From positions 1 to 64,000 of the forward strand of contig JBOHRF010000002.1 of NCBI GenBank assembly GCA_050732575.1: a DNA stretch of 64,000 nt. Direction: 5' to 3'. This document shows, piece by piece, positions 25,998 through 35,635 of this stretch (positions are counted from its first letter, which is position 1; each line of letters opens with the position of its first letter). Below the pieces are notes generated by a model. That model saw nothing but the letters and a program-made list of their open reading frames with translations. It searched no databases and was not told the DNA's origin. This stretch comes from JBBDWZ01 sp050732575. GTDB taxonomy: Bacteria; Gemmatimonadota; Gemmatimonadetes; Longimicrobiales; RSA9. The translations under genes and the position numbers were made by a program.

Positions 25998-26914
25998 GCA
26001 AGCCGTTCCCAGTCCTCCGCCATGCGGCGACGTAGTGTGGCGTCGGGCAACCGGCCGAATCCGGCCCTGATATTGTCCTCGAGATGCCGCGGGTTAGAGG
26101 TGGCAGGAATCACGCACGTGACAGCCGGGTGTGACACGATGTATTTGAGAAAGATCTGACCCCAGCTGGCACAGTCGATTTCTACTGCCCACGCCGGCAA
26201 CGGTTTGCCGCGCACACGAGCGAACATCTCTCCGCTCTCGAAGGGTCGATTGATCAGGACTGCGACGTTTTGGTCGGCTGCTACCGAGAGTAGGCGCTGC
26301 TCGGCGGCGCGCGTGGCCAGCGAGTAGTTGAATTGCACGAAGTCGATACCACCGCGTCGAATCAGTCGCTCCAGCGTGTCGAAGGCGCTCACCTGGTAGT
26401 GGGTGATGCCGACGTAACGCACGCGGCCTTCCTGTTTCCAGGAGCCCAACGTCTGCAGATGCGTGTCGACATCCAGCAGATTGTGCACTTGCATGAGGTC
26501 CATGCGCCGCACACGCATGCGTTGGAAGGATTGATTCATCTGACGTATGCCGGCTTCGCGGCCCGAGGTCCAGACCTTGGTCGCATAGAACAGTGTGTCC
26601 GGCTGTGAGAGCCGGCCCGCCAGCTCGCCCAGGACAGACTCGGCCCGGCCGTACATAGGTGAGGAATCGACCAGGCGCGCGCCCGCAGCTGTGAACTGGC
26701 GCAACACGCTGGCCAGTGGCTCGAGCGCCTGCGCTCCCGCCACGTCAAACGTTTGCCACGTTCCCAGTCCAATCACCGGGATGCGTTCGGTTGTAACCGG
26801 GATCCCGCGCTGGATCATCCGTTCTTGCTGTTGCAGCCAGAGCCATGCAGCGCCCAGCACGAAGCTGCGGCGCGTGAGGTCGGACGTGTTTGTATTCCTT
26901 GCACTCTGACTCAT
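25994..26914 (-). CDS. Tat-exported aldo/keto reductase
   Basis: 306 residues. A twin-arginine signal (LTRRSFVLGAAW) is followed by an AKR TIM barrel with the tetrad DSSPMYGRAE (Asp, Tyr), FYATKVW (Lys) and LMQVHN (His). It would reduce carbonyls with NAD(P)H, yet the signal predicts periplasmic or membrane location, as in some Tat-exported AKR family proteins. Start chosen at MSQSARNTNTS, the last ATG before the signal; a longer reading adds over 100 residues antisense to treZ. Divergent from treZ over 172 bp. The substrate is unknown. Confidence 0.85.
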   Translation of the reverse strand: MSQSARNTNTSDLTRRSFVLGAAWLWLQQQERMIQRGIPVTTERIPVIGLGTWQTFDVAGAQALEPLASVLRQFTAAGARLVDSSPMYGRAESVLGELAGRLSQPDTLFYATKVWTSGREAGIRQMNQSFQRMRVRRMDLMQVHNLLDVDTHLQTLGSWKQEGRVRYVGITHYQVSAFDTLERLIRRGGIDFVQFNYSLATRAAEQRLLSVAADQNVAVLINRPFESGEMFARVRGKPLPAWAVEIDCASWGQIFLKYIVSHPAVTCVIPATSNPRHLEDNIRAGFGRLPDATLRRRMAEDWERLA

Positions 26915-27086
26915 ACACAAAGGCTCGCCTGAGCCGGCACCAGCCCACGGCCCCGCTGTTGTTTGCGGATTCTCTTTGGCGCGCAAGATAACGCGCGGCC
27001 TTCCATCGGCCATGACGCGCGGGGCCAATAGTAAAAGAAGCAAGGAATCAAAACAGGTCCGCATCTTGCCCCCGCCACGATGCCCG

Positions 27087-29051
27087 ATGAGTACGACGTT
27101 TCGCGCACCTGTGCCGACCCGAGGCGATGGCGTTCTTCGGCGGCGGCTGCCTGTGGGCGCGGAGCTGGTCGGAACGGGCGTGCACTTTCGGGTTTGGGCG
27201 CCCGCCGCGCGGCAGGTCGAGGTCAACATCGAAGGTGGTCCCGCTTCGGGCCAGCAAGTTTTACTGGCACCCGAGGACAACGGCTATTTCAGTGGCAGCT
27301 GCCCGCATGCAGGCGCGGGCACGTTGTATCGGCTGCAGCTCGACCGCAATCGGTCTTATGCGGATCCTGCTTCTCGCTTTCAACCGCAAGGACCGCATGG
27401 CCCATCGGAAGTCATCGATGCTTCACGGTTTAGCTGGAACGATCATGATTGGCGCGGCCCACGGGTCGACCGCCCGCTGCTCTATGAGCTGCATATCGGC
27501 ACGTTCACGCGCGTTGGCACCTGGACGGCCGCGTTTACGCGCCTGCCGCATCTGCGTGATCTGGGTGTCAACATCATCGAGATCATGCCCGTGGCCGATT
27601 TTCCCGGACGCTTTGGCTGGGGCTACGATGGCGTCAACCTGTACGCGCCTACTCGCCTATACGGACGTCCTGACGATTTTCGTCGCTTTGTCGATGCGGC
27701 CCACGCATTGGGCATGGGTGTGATCCTCGACGTCGTGTACAACCATTTTGGGCCCGATGGTTGTGTGCTGGGCGAATTTGCGCGCGCCTATTTCTCGGAC
27801 CGTCATGTTACTGACTGGGGCGCAGCCATCAATTTTGATGGACCAGACTCGGGATCCGTGCGCGAATACTTCGTGAGTAACGCCGGCTACTGGATCAGCG
27901 AGTTTCATCTCGATGGCCTGCGCCTGGATGCCACGCAAAACATCTACGACACATCACGTCCAAGCATCATCACTCAGGTCGCGGCGCGCGTGCGCGAAGC
28001 GGCGGGTGCGCGTCGATCGTTTGTGGTCGCCGAGAATGAGACGCAACAAGCCTGGCTGCTGCGCGCACCCTCCGGTGGTGGTGCGGGCCTCGATGCGCTG
28101 TGGAACGACGACTTCCATCATTCGGCGCGGGTCGCCATGACCGGTCGTGCGGAGGCGTATTACACGGATTATCGCGGCACGGCGCAGGAGTTGATCTCGG
28201 CCTCGCGCTGGGGATTCCTTTATCAAGGGCAGTACTACAGCTGGCAGGACAAACCACGCGGCAGCCCGGTTGTTGACATTCCGCTGACCCGGTTCGTGCA
28301 CTACCTGCAAAATCATGATCAGGTGGCCAATTCGCGAACGGGCGAGCGGCTGCATCAGATCACGAGTCCCGGGCGCTGGCGCGCCATGACTGCGTTGCTG
28401 CTGCTCGGACCCGCTTCACCCATGCTGTTTCAGGGGCAGGAATTCGCGGCCTCCGCGCCCTTCCTGTTCTTTGCCGACCACCAACCGGAGCTGGCTCGGC
28501 AAGTGCGCCAAGGACGGAGAGCCTTCCTGAGTCAGTTCGCGAGCCTGGCCACATCGGAAGCGCAGGCATTGCTGCCCGATCCCATGGACGATCAAGTGTT
28601 CGAGAAAAGCCGGCTGGACTGGGCGGAGCTCGAACGCAACCAGCTCACGCTGGCGTTGCACCGAGACCTGATACGCCTGGCACGTTTGGATCCTGCATTG
28701 CAGCGGCGCGAGCGAAACATGGTGCAGGGTGCAACGCTCTCAGAAGAGTGCCTGGCCCTGCGTTTCTCGGGACACATTGGCAACGATCGTTTGCTGTTGG
28801 TCAATCTGGGTCGTCAGCTCACGTTCGTGCCCGCTCCAGAACCGTTGCTGGCGCCGCCCGCCTTGCGCGAATGGCGTTTGCAATGGTCCTCCGAATCACC
28901 GCAGTATGGCGGTGCCGGCACACCGCCCGTCGAGCGCCAGGATGGTTGGCACATTCCCGCCGAATGTGCGGTAGTCCTGGCTGCCCGCGCGCGTTTGCCC
29001 ATGACGCCCGGCCATACTGTGCTTCCGCCCTTCCGCAAACCGCTGTCGTGA
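27087..29051 (+). CDS. treZ: Malto-oligosyltrehalose trehalohydrolase
   Basis: 654 residues, GH13. It releases trehalose from the reducing end of maltooligosyl-trehalose. Seen: N-terminal CBM48-like region (GVHFRVWAPAARQVEV), barrel with LLYELHIGTFT, YNHFGPDG, nucleophile GLRLDATQN (Asp281), acid/base VAENE (Glu316), and QNHDQVAN (Asp411). The partner TreY (maltooligosyltrehalose synthase) is not in this window. The start ATG was taken at MSTTFRAPVPTRGDG, just before the CBM. The stop overlaps the start of the debranching enzyme gene (GTGA), so the two are translationally coupled and serve the same polymer pool. Confidence 0.92.
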   Translation: MSTTFRAPVPTRGDGVLRRRLPVGAELVGTGVHFRVWAPAARQVEVNIEGGPASGQQVLLAPEDNGYFSGSCPHAGAGTLYRLQLDRNRSYADPASRFQPQGPHGPSEVIDASRFSWNDHDWRGPRVDRPLLYELHIGTFTRVGTWTAAFTRLPHLRDLGVNIIEIMPVADFPGRFGWGYDGVNLYAPTRLYGRPDDFRRFVDAAHALGMGVILDVVYNHFGPDGCVLGEFARAYFSDRHVTDWGAAINFDGPDSGSVREYFVSNAGYWISEFHLDGLRLDATQNIYDTSRPSIITQVAARVREAAGARRSFVVAENETQQAWLLRAPSGGGAGLDALWNDDFHHSARVAMTGRAEAYYTDYRGTAQELISASRWGFLYQGQYYSWQDKPRGSPVVDIPLTRFVHYLQNHDQVANSRTGERLHQITSPGRWRAMTALLLLGPASPMLFQGQEFAASAPFLFFADHQPELARQVRQGRRAFLSQFASLATSEAQALLPDPMDDQVFEKSRLDWAELERNQLTLALHRDLIRLARLDPALQRRERNMVQGATLSEECLALRFSGHIGNDRLLLVNLGRQLTFVPAPEPLLAPPALREWRLQWSSESPQYGGAGTPPVERQDGWHIPAECAVVLAARARLPMTPGHTVLPPFRKPLS

Positions 29052-31132
29052 CCCGGAGACGCGTGGCCTGGTCACCGAATGATGGTGAAGATGCCCTGGT
29101 CACGCGGGAATGGCTGGTCACCAACGGACGCGGTGGCTACGCGTCAAGTACGGTGGCGGGAGCCGCCACTCGCCGCTATCACGGATTGCTGATTGCCGCG
29201 CTGCCGGCACCGCTTGGCCGCACGGTAATGCTCAATCATCTGGTGGAGGAACTTCGACTGCCCGATGGCACACATGTGCCCCTGGGCTGCCGCGAAGATC
29301 ATCACGGTCTGCACGTCGAGTGTGCTTCCTGGCTGCGTGAGTTCTGGCTCGAAGATGGATTGCCCGTTTGGCGCTTCGAAGTCGATGACTGCGCGCTGGA
29401 AAAACGCGTGCTCATGCCGCACCGCCAGAACACGGTGTTCCTGCACTACCGCTTGCTGACCGGCTCGCGCCCCGCCCGCTTGCGGTTGCGGCCTTCCGTA
29501 CACTTTCGTCCGCATGAAGCACCGGTCAGCACGCCATTGCACGAGCCGCACACCATCCGCATTGTCGAACATCGCTACGAGCTGAGTGGTAATCCTGCGC
29601 TGCCACCACTACGCCTGCGCACATTCAGCTCAACGTCACTACCCGCATTCGTCATCGATACGCATGTGCTCGAGCAAATCGCATATCGCACAGAAGCAGG
29701 ACGTGGCTACGAGTCCACGGGCGAGCTCTGGTCGCCAGGCTATTTCCGGGCCGACCTGGCGCCCGGTGGTGAAGTCGCGCTGGTGGCATCGGTCGAGGAG
29801 TGGGACGTGATTGATGCACTGGATGCGTCCAGTGCGTTTGCTGCCGAGCACGATCGGCGCGGCCGTCTGCTGGCGCTCGCGCCCCGAACCGAGGACCCAC
29901 TGCTCGATGAGCTGGTCCTGGCCGCCGACCAGTTTGTCATCTCACCCTCCGGCCGCGTGGAAGACGCGGCGCGCGCGCAAGCCGCAGGCGAGGAATTGCG
30001 CACCGTGATCGCCGGGTACCACTGGTTCACCGACTGGGGCCGCGACACCATGATTTCGCTGGAAGGCCTGACCCTCTGCACGGGCCGCATGCGCGAAGCC
30101 GCCTTCGTGCTGCGCACCTTCGCGCATTATGTGCGCGACGGACTCATACCCAACATGTTCCCCGATCACGCCGTGGAGGGTCTGTACCACACCGCAGACG
30201 CCACCCTCTGGTATTTCCACGCCATCGATCGTTATCTCACATACACGGGTGATCGTTATACGCTCGACTTTCTGTTGCCGCGGCTGTTTGACATCGTCCA
30301 GCACCATATGAACGGTACACGATTCGGCATTGGTGTGGATCCGAGAGACGGTCTGCTCGGCCAGGGTGCGGACGGGTATCAGCTGACCTGGATGGATGCC
30401 AAGGTGGACGGCTGGGTGGTCACACCACGGCGCGGCAAAGCCGTTGAGATCAATGCGCTGTGGTACAATGCGCTGCGCCTGCTCGAGCAGTGGTCGCGCA
30501 CGGCGGGGCTGCACAACGAAGCGGATCGACTTTCCGATCAGGCCGAACGAGCGTATCAGTCGTTCAATCGGCGCTTCTGGTTTGCCGGCGGCGGTTACCT
30601 CTATGACGTCGTGGATGGCGAAAACGGAAATGATCCGGCCTGCCGACCCAATCAAGTCCTGGCCATCGCGCTGCGTTATCCGGTGCTGGACTCCGATCGC
30701 TGGCACAGTGTGATGCAGGTCGTGCGCGAGCAGTTACTCACTCCGTTCGGACTGCGCAGCCTTTCGCCTTTGCACCCTGATTACAAGCCGCGTTACTTCG
30801 GCGACCTGCGTGCGCGTGATGCGGCCTACCACCAGGGCACGGTCTGGGCCTGGCTGATCGGTCCCTACGTGGATGCCTGGTTGAAGCTGCACCCGGAAGA
30901 TTCCGCCGGTGTGCGGCAGTTGTTGGCCGCGTTCGACGATCACCTGAACGATTTCGGCACAGGCTCGATTGCTGAAATCTTCGATGCCGAGCCGCCCTTC
31001 ACAGCGCGCGGCTGCATCGCGCAGGCCTGGAGCGTAGCGGAGGTGCTGCGCTGCCTGGTCAAGCTGGCCAACTGGCATGGCCCTACCCTGGAGTCCAACG
31101 AAATGGCCGCCGCGAGTCATAGCGCGCCCTGA
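29048..31132 (+). CDS. Glycogen debranching enzyme (amylo-1,6-glucosidase type)
   Basis: 694 residues from a GTG that overlaps the treZ stop by four bases. The N-terminal half is the beta-rich GDE_N domain (REWLVTNGRGGYASSTVAGA, TRRYHGLLIA); the C-terminal half is the (alpha/alpha)6 GDE_C domain, GH133-like, with FTDWGRDTMISLEGL, PNMFPDH, YHTADATLWYFHA, WMDAKVDGWVVTPR and GTGSIAEIFD. It hydrolyses alpha-1,6 branches of glycogen or maltodextrin in the cytosol. A longer reading starting in treZ is out of frame with it and rejected. Followed 68 bp later by the sugar transporter operon, which may share the transcript. Confidence 0.92.
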   Translation: MTRRRVAWSPNDGEDALVTREWLVTNGRGGYASSTVAGAATRRYHGLLIAALPAPLGRTVMLNHLVEELRLPDGTHVPLGCREDHHGLHVECASWLREFWLEDGLPVWRFEVDDCALEKRVLMPHRQNTVFLHYRLLTGSRPARLRLRPSVHFRPHEAPVSTPLHEPHTIRIVEHRYELSGNPALPPLRLRTFSSTSLPAFVIDTHVLEQIAYRTEAGRGYESTGELWSPGYFRADLAPGGEVALVASVEEWDVIDALDASSAFAAEHDRRGRLLALAPRTEDPLLDELVLAADQFVISPSGRVEDAARAQAAGEELRTVIAGYHWFTDWGRDTMISLEGLTLCTGRMREAAFVLRTFAHYVRDGLIPNMFPDHAVEGLYHTADATLWYFHAIDRYLTYTGDRYTLDFLLPRLFDIVQHHMNGTRFGIGVDPRDGLLGQGADGYQLTWMDAKVDGWVVTPRRGKAVEINALWYNALRLLEQWSRTAGLHNEADRLSDQAERAYQSFNRRFWFAGGGYLYDVVDGENGNDPACRPNQVLAIALRYPVLDSDRWHSVMQVVREQLLTPFGLRSLSPLHPDYKPRYFGDLRARDAAYHQGTVWAWLIGPYVDAWLKLHPEDSAGVRQLLAAFDDHLNDFGTGSIAEIFDAEPPFTARGCIAQAWSVAEVLRCLVKLANWHGPTLESNEMAAASHSAP

Positions 31133-31200
31133 CCTGCCATTGTGTGACGCCTGCGCGTTGGAAAGATTGAGCACACACACTACCGCAACCGCAGGACTGG

Positions 31201-32187
31201 ATGCGCAGATCACCAGGCTTTCATCAGCTGAGGTCCCTCGCCGTTGGCCTCGCCTTTTTGTGGGCGTCGGGTTGTGCGGATGCGTCTCGGCAGGAGAACG
31301 GCACACGGGCCAACCTTCGCATTGCCATGGTCACTCATGGGCAGTCGGCCGATCCGTTCTGGTCAGTAGTGGCCAACGGTGCACGCGCAGCGGCGGCCGA
31401 CCTGGGCGTGCGTGTGGACTATCAAGCACCCACCCGCTTCGACATGGTGGAGCTCAGCCAGATGATCGATGCGGTGGTCGCAACGCGGCCCAGTGGGTTG
31501 ATCGTCTCGATTCCGGATGCAGCAGCGCTTTCCGCTTCCATCGACCGAGCTGTGAAGGCAGGTATCCCGATCGTGTCCATCAACTCCGGAGGAGACGTAG
31601 CGCGCTCATTGGGTGTGCTGGCACACGTGGGCCAGTCGGAGTACGATGCCGGATTCGCGGCGGGCGAGCGATTGGGTGCAGCGCGCGTGCGTCACACCTT
31701 GTGCGTGAATCATGAGGTGGGCAACAACGCGCTGGATCAACGTTGCGCCGGCTTGGGCGCGGGGTTAGCGCCCACCGGCGGTCGCATGCGTGTTTTGGCG
31801 GTGGAGTTGGCCGATCCGGATGATGCGCAGCAGCGCGTGGCGGGCGCACTGCGTGCCGATACCACACTGGATGCGGTGTTGACCCTGGCCACCTCGGGAG
31901 CGGAGCCGACGCTGGCGGCTCTGCAACTATTGGGTCGCGCCGGTGTTCGCTTCGCTACCTTCGATCTATCGCCGCGTGTGCTGGAGGCCGTGCGCGACGG
32001 TCGCGCCGAGTTTGCCATCGATCAACAGCAGTATCTGCAAGGTTATCTGCCCGTCGTGCTGCTCACGAAATACCTCGAGACGCTGACCCTGCCCGGTGGC
32101 GGCCGCATCATTGCGACCGGACCGGGGTTCGTCACCAGGGACGTGGCCGCGCAGGTGATCGACCTTTCCGCTCGTGGCATCCGCTGA
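31201..32187 (+). CDS. Sugar ABC transporter substrate-binding lipoprotein
   Basis: 328 residues, RbsB-like periplasmic binding protein (Peripla_BP_4). Lipoprotein signal with lipobox ASGC (Cys25). Domain blocks: [62 protein letters not shown], and [18 protein letters not shown]. It should bind a sugar or sugar-like ligand; ligand contacts cannot be read. The stop overlaps the permease by 14 bases. Carbohydrate context (treZ, debranching enzyme) suggests, but does not show, import of an alpha-glucan product. Confidence 0.9.
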   Translation: MRRSPGFHQLRSLAVGLAFLWASGCADASRQENGTRANLRIAMVTHGQSADPFWSVVANGARAAAADLGVRVDYQAPTRFDMVELSQMIDAVVATRPSGLIVSIPDAAALSASIDRAVKAGIPIVSINSGGDVARSLGVLAHVGQSEYDAGFAAGERLGAARVRHTLCVNHEVGNNALDQRCAGLGAGLAPTGGRMRVLAVELADPDDAQQRVAGALRADTTLDAVLTLATSGAEPTLAALQLLGRAGVRFATFDLSPRVLEAVRDGRAEFAIDQQQYLQGYLPVVLLTKYLETLTLPGGGRIIATGPGFVTRDVAAQVIDLSARGIR

Positions 32188-33172
32188 CTCCCCGCGCTGG
32201 CACGCTCTTGCAGCCGCGCTGCCCGCGCTGGGCGGCGCACTGTTCGTTTGGCTGCTCTTCGCGCTGCTGGCAGGTGCGCCGTTCGTAGGTAGTCAGGGCC
32301 TGGCGGCTTACCTCAACGCGGCCGCGCCCATTGGCATTCTGGCGGTGCCCGTGGCGCTGCTCATGATCGCAGGCGAGTTCGATCTCTCCATCGGCTCCAT
32401 CATCGGTCTGTGCAGCATGACGCAGATGCTGCTCGTGGTGGAGGCAGGCTGGCCGCTCGGACCCGCGCTGCTGGCCAGCGCGGCATTGGCCGTAGGCATC
32501 GGTCTGACCAACGGACTCATCGTAGTGCGCACCGGCTTGCCATCGTTCCTGGTCACACTGGCCACGCTCTTCATGGCGCGCGGTTTGACCATCGCCGTCA
32601 CTCGCCTTGTGACCGGTCGCACGCAACTGGGTGGTCTGCATCAGCACGAAGATGCCGGTTGGGCAGATGTGCTCTTCGGCACCGACCTCATCGGCAATGT
32701 CCAGCTGTCCGTGGTCTGGTGGATCCTGCTGGCCGGGCTGGGCAGCTGGTGCTTGCTGCGCACCCGCTTCGGTAACTGGATTCTGGCCAGCGGTGGCGCA
32801 TCCGAGGCCGCGCGCAACAGCGGTGTGCCCGTGGCGCGCGTCAAAGTTTCGTTGTTCGTGTGCACGGCGCTGGCCGCAGCGCTGGTCGCCACGCTGCAGG
32901 TAGTGCGCTACGATGGCGCCGATGCACTGCGTGGTGAGCTGCAGGAATTCCGCGCCATCATTGCCGTAGTCATAGGCGGCACGCTGCTCACCGGCGGCTA
33001 CGGCTCGGTGCTGGGCTCTACACTGGGCGCGCTCATTTTCGGGATGGTGCAGCAGGGCATTGTACTCACCGGCGCCAACGCCGACTGGTTCCAGGTGTTG
33101 CTGGGCGCGCTGCTGCTGGCAGCCGTACTCGCCAACCACACGCTGCACAAGCGCATGCAAGTGCGCGCATGA
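32174..33172 (+). CDS. Sugar ABC transporter permease (RbsC-like)
   Basis: 332 residues, with about nine hydrophobic helices and the BPD_transp_2 signature [19 protein letters not shown] start (VASADSPRW) within the 3' end of the binding-protein gene. It forms the membrane channel as a homodimer. The motif [18 protein letters not shown] with [18 protein letters not shown] is the family's C-terminal block. Stop overlaps the ATPase start by four bases (ATGA), so the three genes are one translational unit. Confidence 0.92.
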   Translation: MASADSPRWHALAAALPALGGALFVWLLFALLAGAPFVGSQGLAAYLNAAAPIGILAVPVALLMIAGEFDLSIGSIIGLCSMTQMLLVVEAGWPLGPALLASAALAVGIGLTNGLIVVRTGLPSFLVTLATLFMARGLTIAVTRLVTGRTQLGGLHQHEDAGWADVLFGTDLIGNVQLSVVWWILLAGLGSWCLLRTRFGNWILASGGASEAARNSGVPVARVKVSLFVCTALAAALVATLQVVRYDGADALRGELQEFRAIIAVVIGGTLLTGGYGSVLGSTLGALIFGMVQQGIVLTGANADWFQVLLGALLLAAVLANHTLHKRMQVRA

Positions 33173-33897
33173 GTGTGCTCCAAGCGCGCGCCATCTCACG
33201 CGCGTATGGCCCCGTGCAGGCCCTGGAGCAGGTCTCGCTCACGCTGGATGCAGGCACCATCACCTGCCTCATGGGCGACAATGGCGCGGGCAAGTCCACG
33301 CTCGTGCGTATCCTGTCCGGCGCCAGCCAGCCGACCAGTGGAACTCTGCTGCTCGATGAGCAGACTGTGTTCTTTGATCGTCCGGCCACGGCACGCGGAC
33401 ACGGCGTAATCACTGTGTACCAGGATCTGGCCCTGGCGCCACTCATGAGCGTCTGGCGCAATTTCGTGCTGGGCGCCGAGCCCGTGCACGGCCGTTGGAT
33501 CAGGAGCCTCGACGTGCGCGGGGCGCGCGTTCGAGCGCGCGCCGAACTCGAGCGCTTCCAGCTTTCCATCGATGTCGATCGGCCCGTGCGCGAACTCTCG
33601 GGCGGCGAACGCCAGGTCCTGGCCATTGCGCGCGCCATCAACCTGGGCGCGCGTGTGCTCATCCTGGATGAGCCTACCGCGGCGCTGGCCGTGACCCAGG
33701 TCGAGCGCGTGTTGGCCGCCATCACCGAGGCGCGCAGCCGAGGCACCGCCATCCTGCTGGTGACCCACAATCCACAACACGCGCTGGCCTGCGCCGATCG
33801 CATCATCGTGCTGCAGCTCGGACGCGTGGTCGCCGCGCCCGACCCACACGCGATCGATGCCACTCAGCTGACTCGCGCCATCGTAGCGCCTTCATGA
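33169..33897 (+). CDS. Sugar ABC transporter ATP-binding protein, single domain
   Basis: 242 residues with one nucleotide-binding domain: Walker A GDNGAGKSTLV, signature LSGGERQ, Walker B VLILDEPTA, H-loop LLVTHNPQHAL. RbsA/XylG ATPases usually have two fused domains; the single-domain form resembles FrcA, which dimerises. It powers the transporter of the two genes before it. The ATG overlaps the permease stop. A minus-strand terminator begins 13 bases after its stop. Confidence 0.92.
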   Translation: MSVLQARAISRAYGPVQALEQVSLTLDAGTITCLMGDNGAGKSTLVRILSGASQPTSGTLLLDEQTVFFDRPATARGHGVITVYQDLALAPLMSVWRNFVLGAEPVHGRWIRSLDVRGARVRARAELERFQLSIDVDRPVRELSGGERQVLAIARAINLGARVLILDEPTAALAVTQVERVLAAITEARSRGTAILLVTHNPQHALACADRIIVLQLGRVVAAPDPHAIDATQLTRAIVAPS

Positions 33898-33909
33898 ATC
33901 CAAATACCC

Positions 33910-33942
33910 AAAAACAAAAAGAGGCCGGGTCGCCCCGGCCTC
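33910..33942 (-). terminator. Intrinsic terminator of the small lipoprotein gene
   Basis: On the minus strand a perfect 9-bp stem (GAGGCCGGG / CCCGGCCTC, 4-base loop GCGA) is followed by CTTTTTGTTTTTG. It lies 25 bases after the stop of the small lipoprotein gene and is the clearest rho-independent terminator in the window. The plus-strand ABC operon runs into the same hairpin without a T-tract. Confidence 0.85.
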
Positions 33943-33966
33943 CTGTCCAGCCATTCTTCTGCGATC

Positions 33967-34149
33967 TTACATGCCCGTCGTGGTCGTGGTCGCCGTCGAA
34001 TCCACGTGCTGCATGGCAGCCGTGTCCGCGGCGGGCGGCGTAACGGTCGGAGCAGGCGCGTCATCAACGGGCGGTGCATCTTCCTGCGCACCACCGCACG
34101 CCGCCATCAGCGCAATCGCCAGCATCCCGGCCAAGCGTGTGATCTTCAT
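33967..34149 (-). CDS. Small lipoprotein with Pro/Thr-rich tail
   Basis: 60 residues: MKITRLAGMLAIALMAAC is a lipoprotein signal (Cys18), leaving a 43-residue mature peptide rich in Ala, Pro and Thr (APAPTVTPPAADTAAM) with five threonines near the end. GGAGAG lies about nine bases upstream of the ATG and an intrinsic terminator follows, so it forms a complete transcription unit. No family is recognised. Probably an outer-membrane-attached low-complexity peptide. Confidence 0.8.
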   Translation of the reverse strand: MKITRLAGMLAIALMAACGGAQEDAPPVDDAPAPTVTPPAADTAAMQHVDSTATTTTTGM

Positions 34150-34242
34150 GATTGCTCTCCCGGAGAGATAAAAGTGGTTTCCTACCTCGCGTCGGGAAAA
34201 TTAGCGCGTCAAGCTGTCAGGAGGATTACAGTCGGAACCGGA

Positions 34243-34407
34243 CGTGTCGGGCGTGACGGGCGTGACGGGCGTGACGGGCGTGACGGGAGCAGCGGGGTAA
34301 GATGGTCAAATATTTTGGTGCATCATCGCTTGTCATCTGTTCCCGTTACGCCCGATACGCCCGATACGCCCGATACGCCCGATACGCCCGTTACGCCCGT
34401 TACGCCG
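34243..34407. repeat. Paired inverted 9-bp array GGGCGTGAC / GCCCGATAC
   Basis: Left arm (34243-34288): five GTGACGGGC units. Right arm (34342-34407): seven units of CCCGATACG or CCCGTTACG. Unit for unit the arms pair with about one mismatch per nine bases; the 54-base loop is AT-rich. The TAA of the histidine kinase gene (34400-34402) is inside the last right-arm unit. It fills most of the 250-bp gap between the small lipoprotein promoter and the kinase end; no gene is seen. Confidence 0.9.
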
Positions 34408-35635
34408 CGGAAAAAACCACCTCGACCTTGGTACCATGGCCCTCTTTGCTGTCTACCGTTATTACGGCCTTGTGCGCATCCACAATCCAGCGTGCAATCG
34501 ATAACCCCAGGCCCGCACCCGCCCGGCTGCGCGCCGGGTCAGCCCGATAGAATCGATCGAAAATGTGCGGCAATGCAGTGGCAGGAATGCCTGTCCCTGT
34601 ATCCGATACAATGACTTTGCAATGTGTTCCATTTCGTTGTGCGGAGGCGGTCACGTGGCCGCCTTCGGCCGTGAAATTGACGGCATTATCGAGGAGAATG
34701 AGAAACAGTTGGCGCAGCAGATTGGGATCGCCCTGAACAGGTGTTTCTTCCAGCACGCCGACCTCGACGTTTACACCCTTGGTCGCGCCCAGCGCACGGG
34801 CAGCCGATGCCGCATCGAGCAGCACATCGTCCAGGAAAACGTTTTCCCGATAGAGCGGCCATTCGCCCGCATCAGCGCGGGCCAGCAGCAGCATGTTCTC
34901 CACTAGCGAGCCCAGCCGTTTGGCTTCGGCTGAGATTCCGGTCAGGATTTCCTGGTATTCGGTCTCATTGCGCGGGCGTTGCAGGCCCACGTCGGAACGG
35001 GCACGCAGCACGGCAACGGGTGTCTTCAGCTCGTGGGCAGCATCGCCCATGAAGCGGCGCATCTGCTGGAAGGCGCGTTCGATGGGAGCGGTTGATTTGC
35101 CGGCCAGCACGAACCCGCCGATGCCGATGAGGAACAGGGCCAGCACGGCCGATGCGGCGAAGGCGGTGATGAATGATGGGAAGCGGTCGCGGATGTCGAT
35201 CAGTTTTTCGAACGCCACTGTTGCGTAGGTGTTGCCCAGTGTGGTGCGGAATTTTTTGCCGTACAGCAACCAGGCCTGGTTGTTGGCAGTCACGGTGTCC
35301 TGCGCAATGGAATCGCGCAGCACGATCTGGGCAAATTGACGCACCCAGGGTTGCGCCTGCTTGGGAGAATACGGTTCGGCCTTGTCGTTGAACACGAATA
35401 CCGCCCGTCCGTACAGTGCGGTGTCCTGTGCGAAGTCTATGGGCACGCTGCGCCCGGCCAATACCAGGCGAGTGCGCTGATAGACCGTGCGTTCGAGTGC
35501 ATTGTTGAGCCCGAGTAGCTGTTGTCGGTTGGCCACGGTGTACACTGCAATACCGAACAGGGCAAGGATGACGGCAAACACGCCGATGTACCAGGCCGTG
35601 AGCTGCAGGCGGACGCGGCGCGTGGATGGATTCAC
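34400..35635 (-). CDS. Two-component sensor histidine kinase
   Basis: 411 residues. One transmembrane helix at 12-33, a periplasmic domain of about 120 residues, a second helix at 158-177, then the dimerisation domain with GDAAHELKTPV (His201) and the ATPase domain with NAVNFTAEGG (N box), SDTGTGIP (G1), FDRFYRADPARSR and GAGLGLSIARWIV (G2). It has no separable HAMP; the linker is short. Typical partner of OmpR-type regulators, and its start overlaps the regulator stop by four bases. Signal unknown. The stop codon is supplied by the repeat array. Confidence 0.95.
   Translation of the reverse strand: MNPSTRRVRLQLTAWYIGVFAVILALFGIAVYTVANRQQLLGLNNALERTVYQRTRLVLAGRSVPIDFAQDTALYGRAVFVFNDKAEPYSPKQAQPWVRQFAQIVLRDSIAQDTVTANNQAWLLYGKKFRTTLGNTYATVAFEKLIDIRDRFPSFITAFAASAVLALFLIGIGGFVLAGKSTAPIERAFQQMRRFMGDAAHELKTPVAVLRARSDVGLQRPRNETEYQEILTGISAEAKRLGSLVENMLLLARADAGEWPLYRENVFLDDVLLDAASAARALGATKGVNVEVGVLEETPVQGDPNLLRQLFLILLDNAVNFTAEGGHVTASAQRNGTHCKVIVSDTGTGIPATALPHIFDRFYRADPARSRAGAGLGLSIARWIVDAHKAVITVDSKEGHGTKVEVVFSAA

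Noticed and set aside
31077..31715. Alternative 212-codon frame at the start of the ABC operon
   Set aside because: Lies out of frame with the binding-protein gene, which has a lipobox and family blocks.
34342..34407. Possible CRISPR-like repeat
   Set aside because: Units are 9 bases with no spacers between them and face an inverted arm; no cas genes are present.
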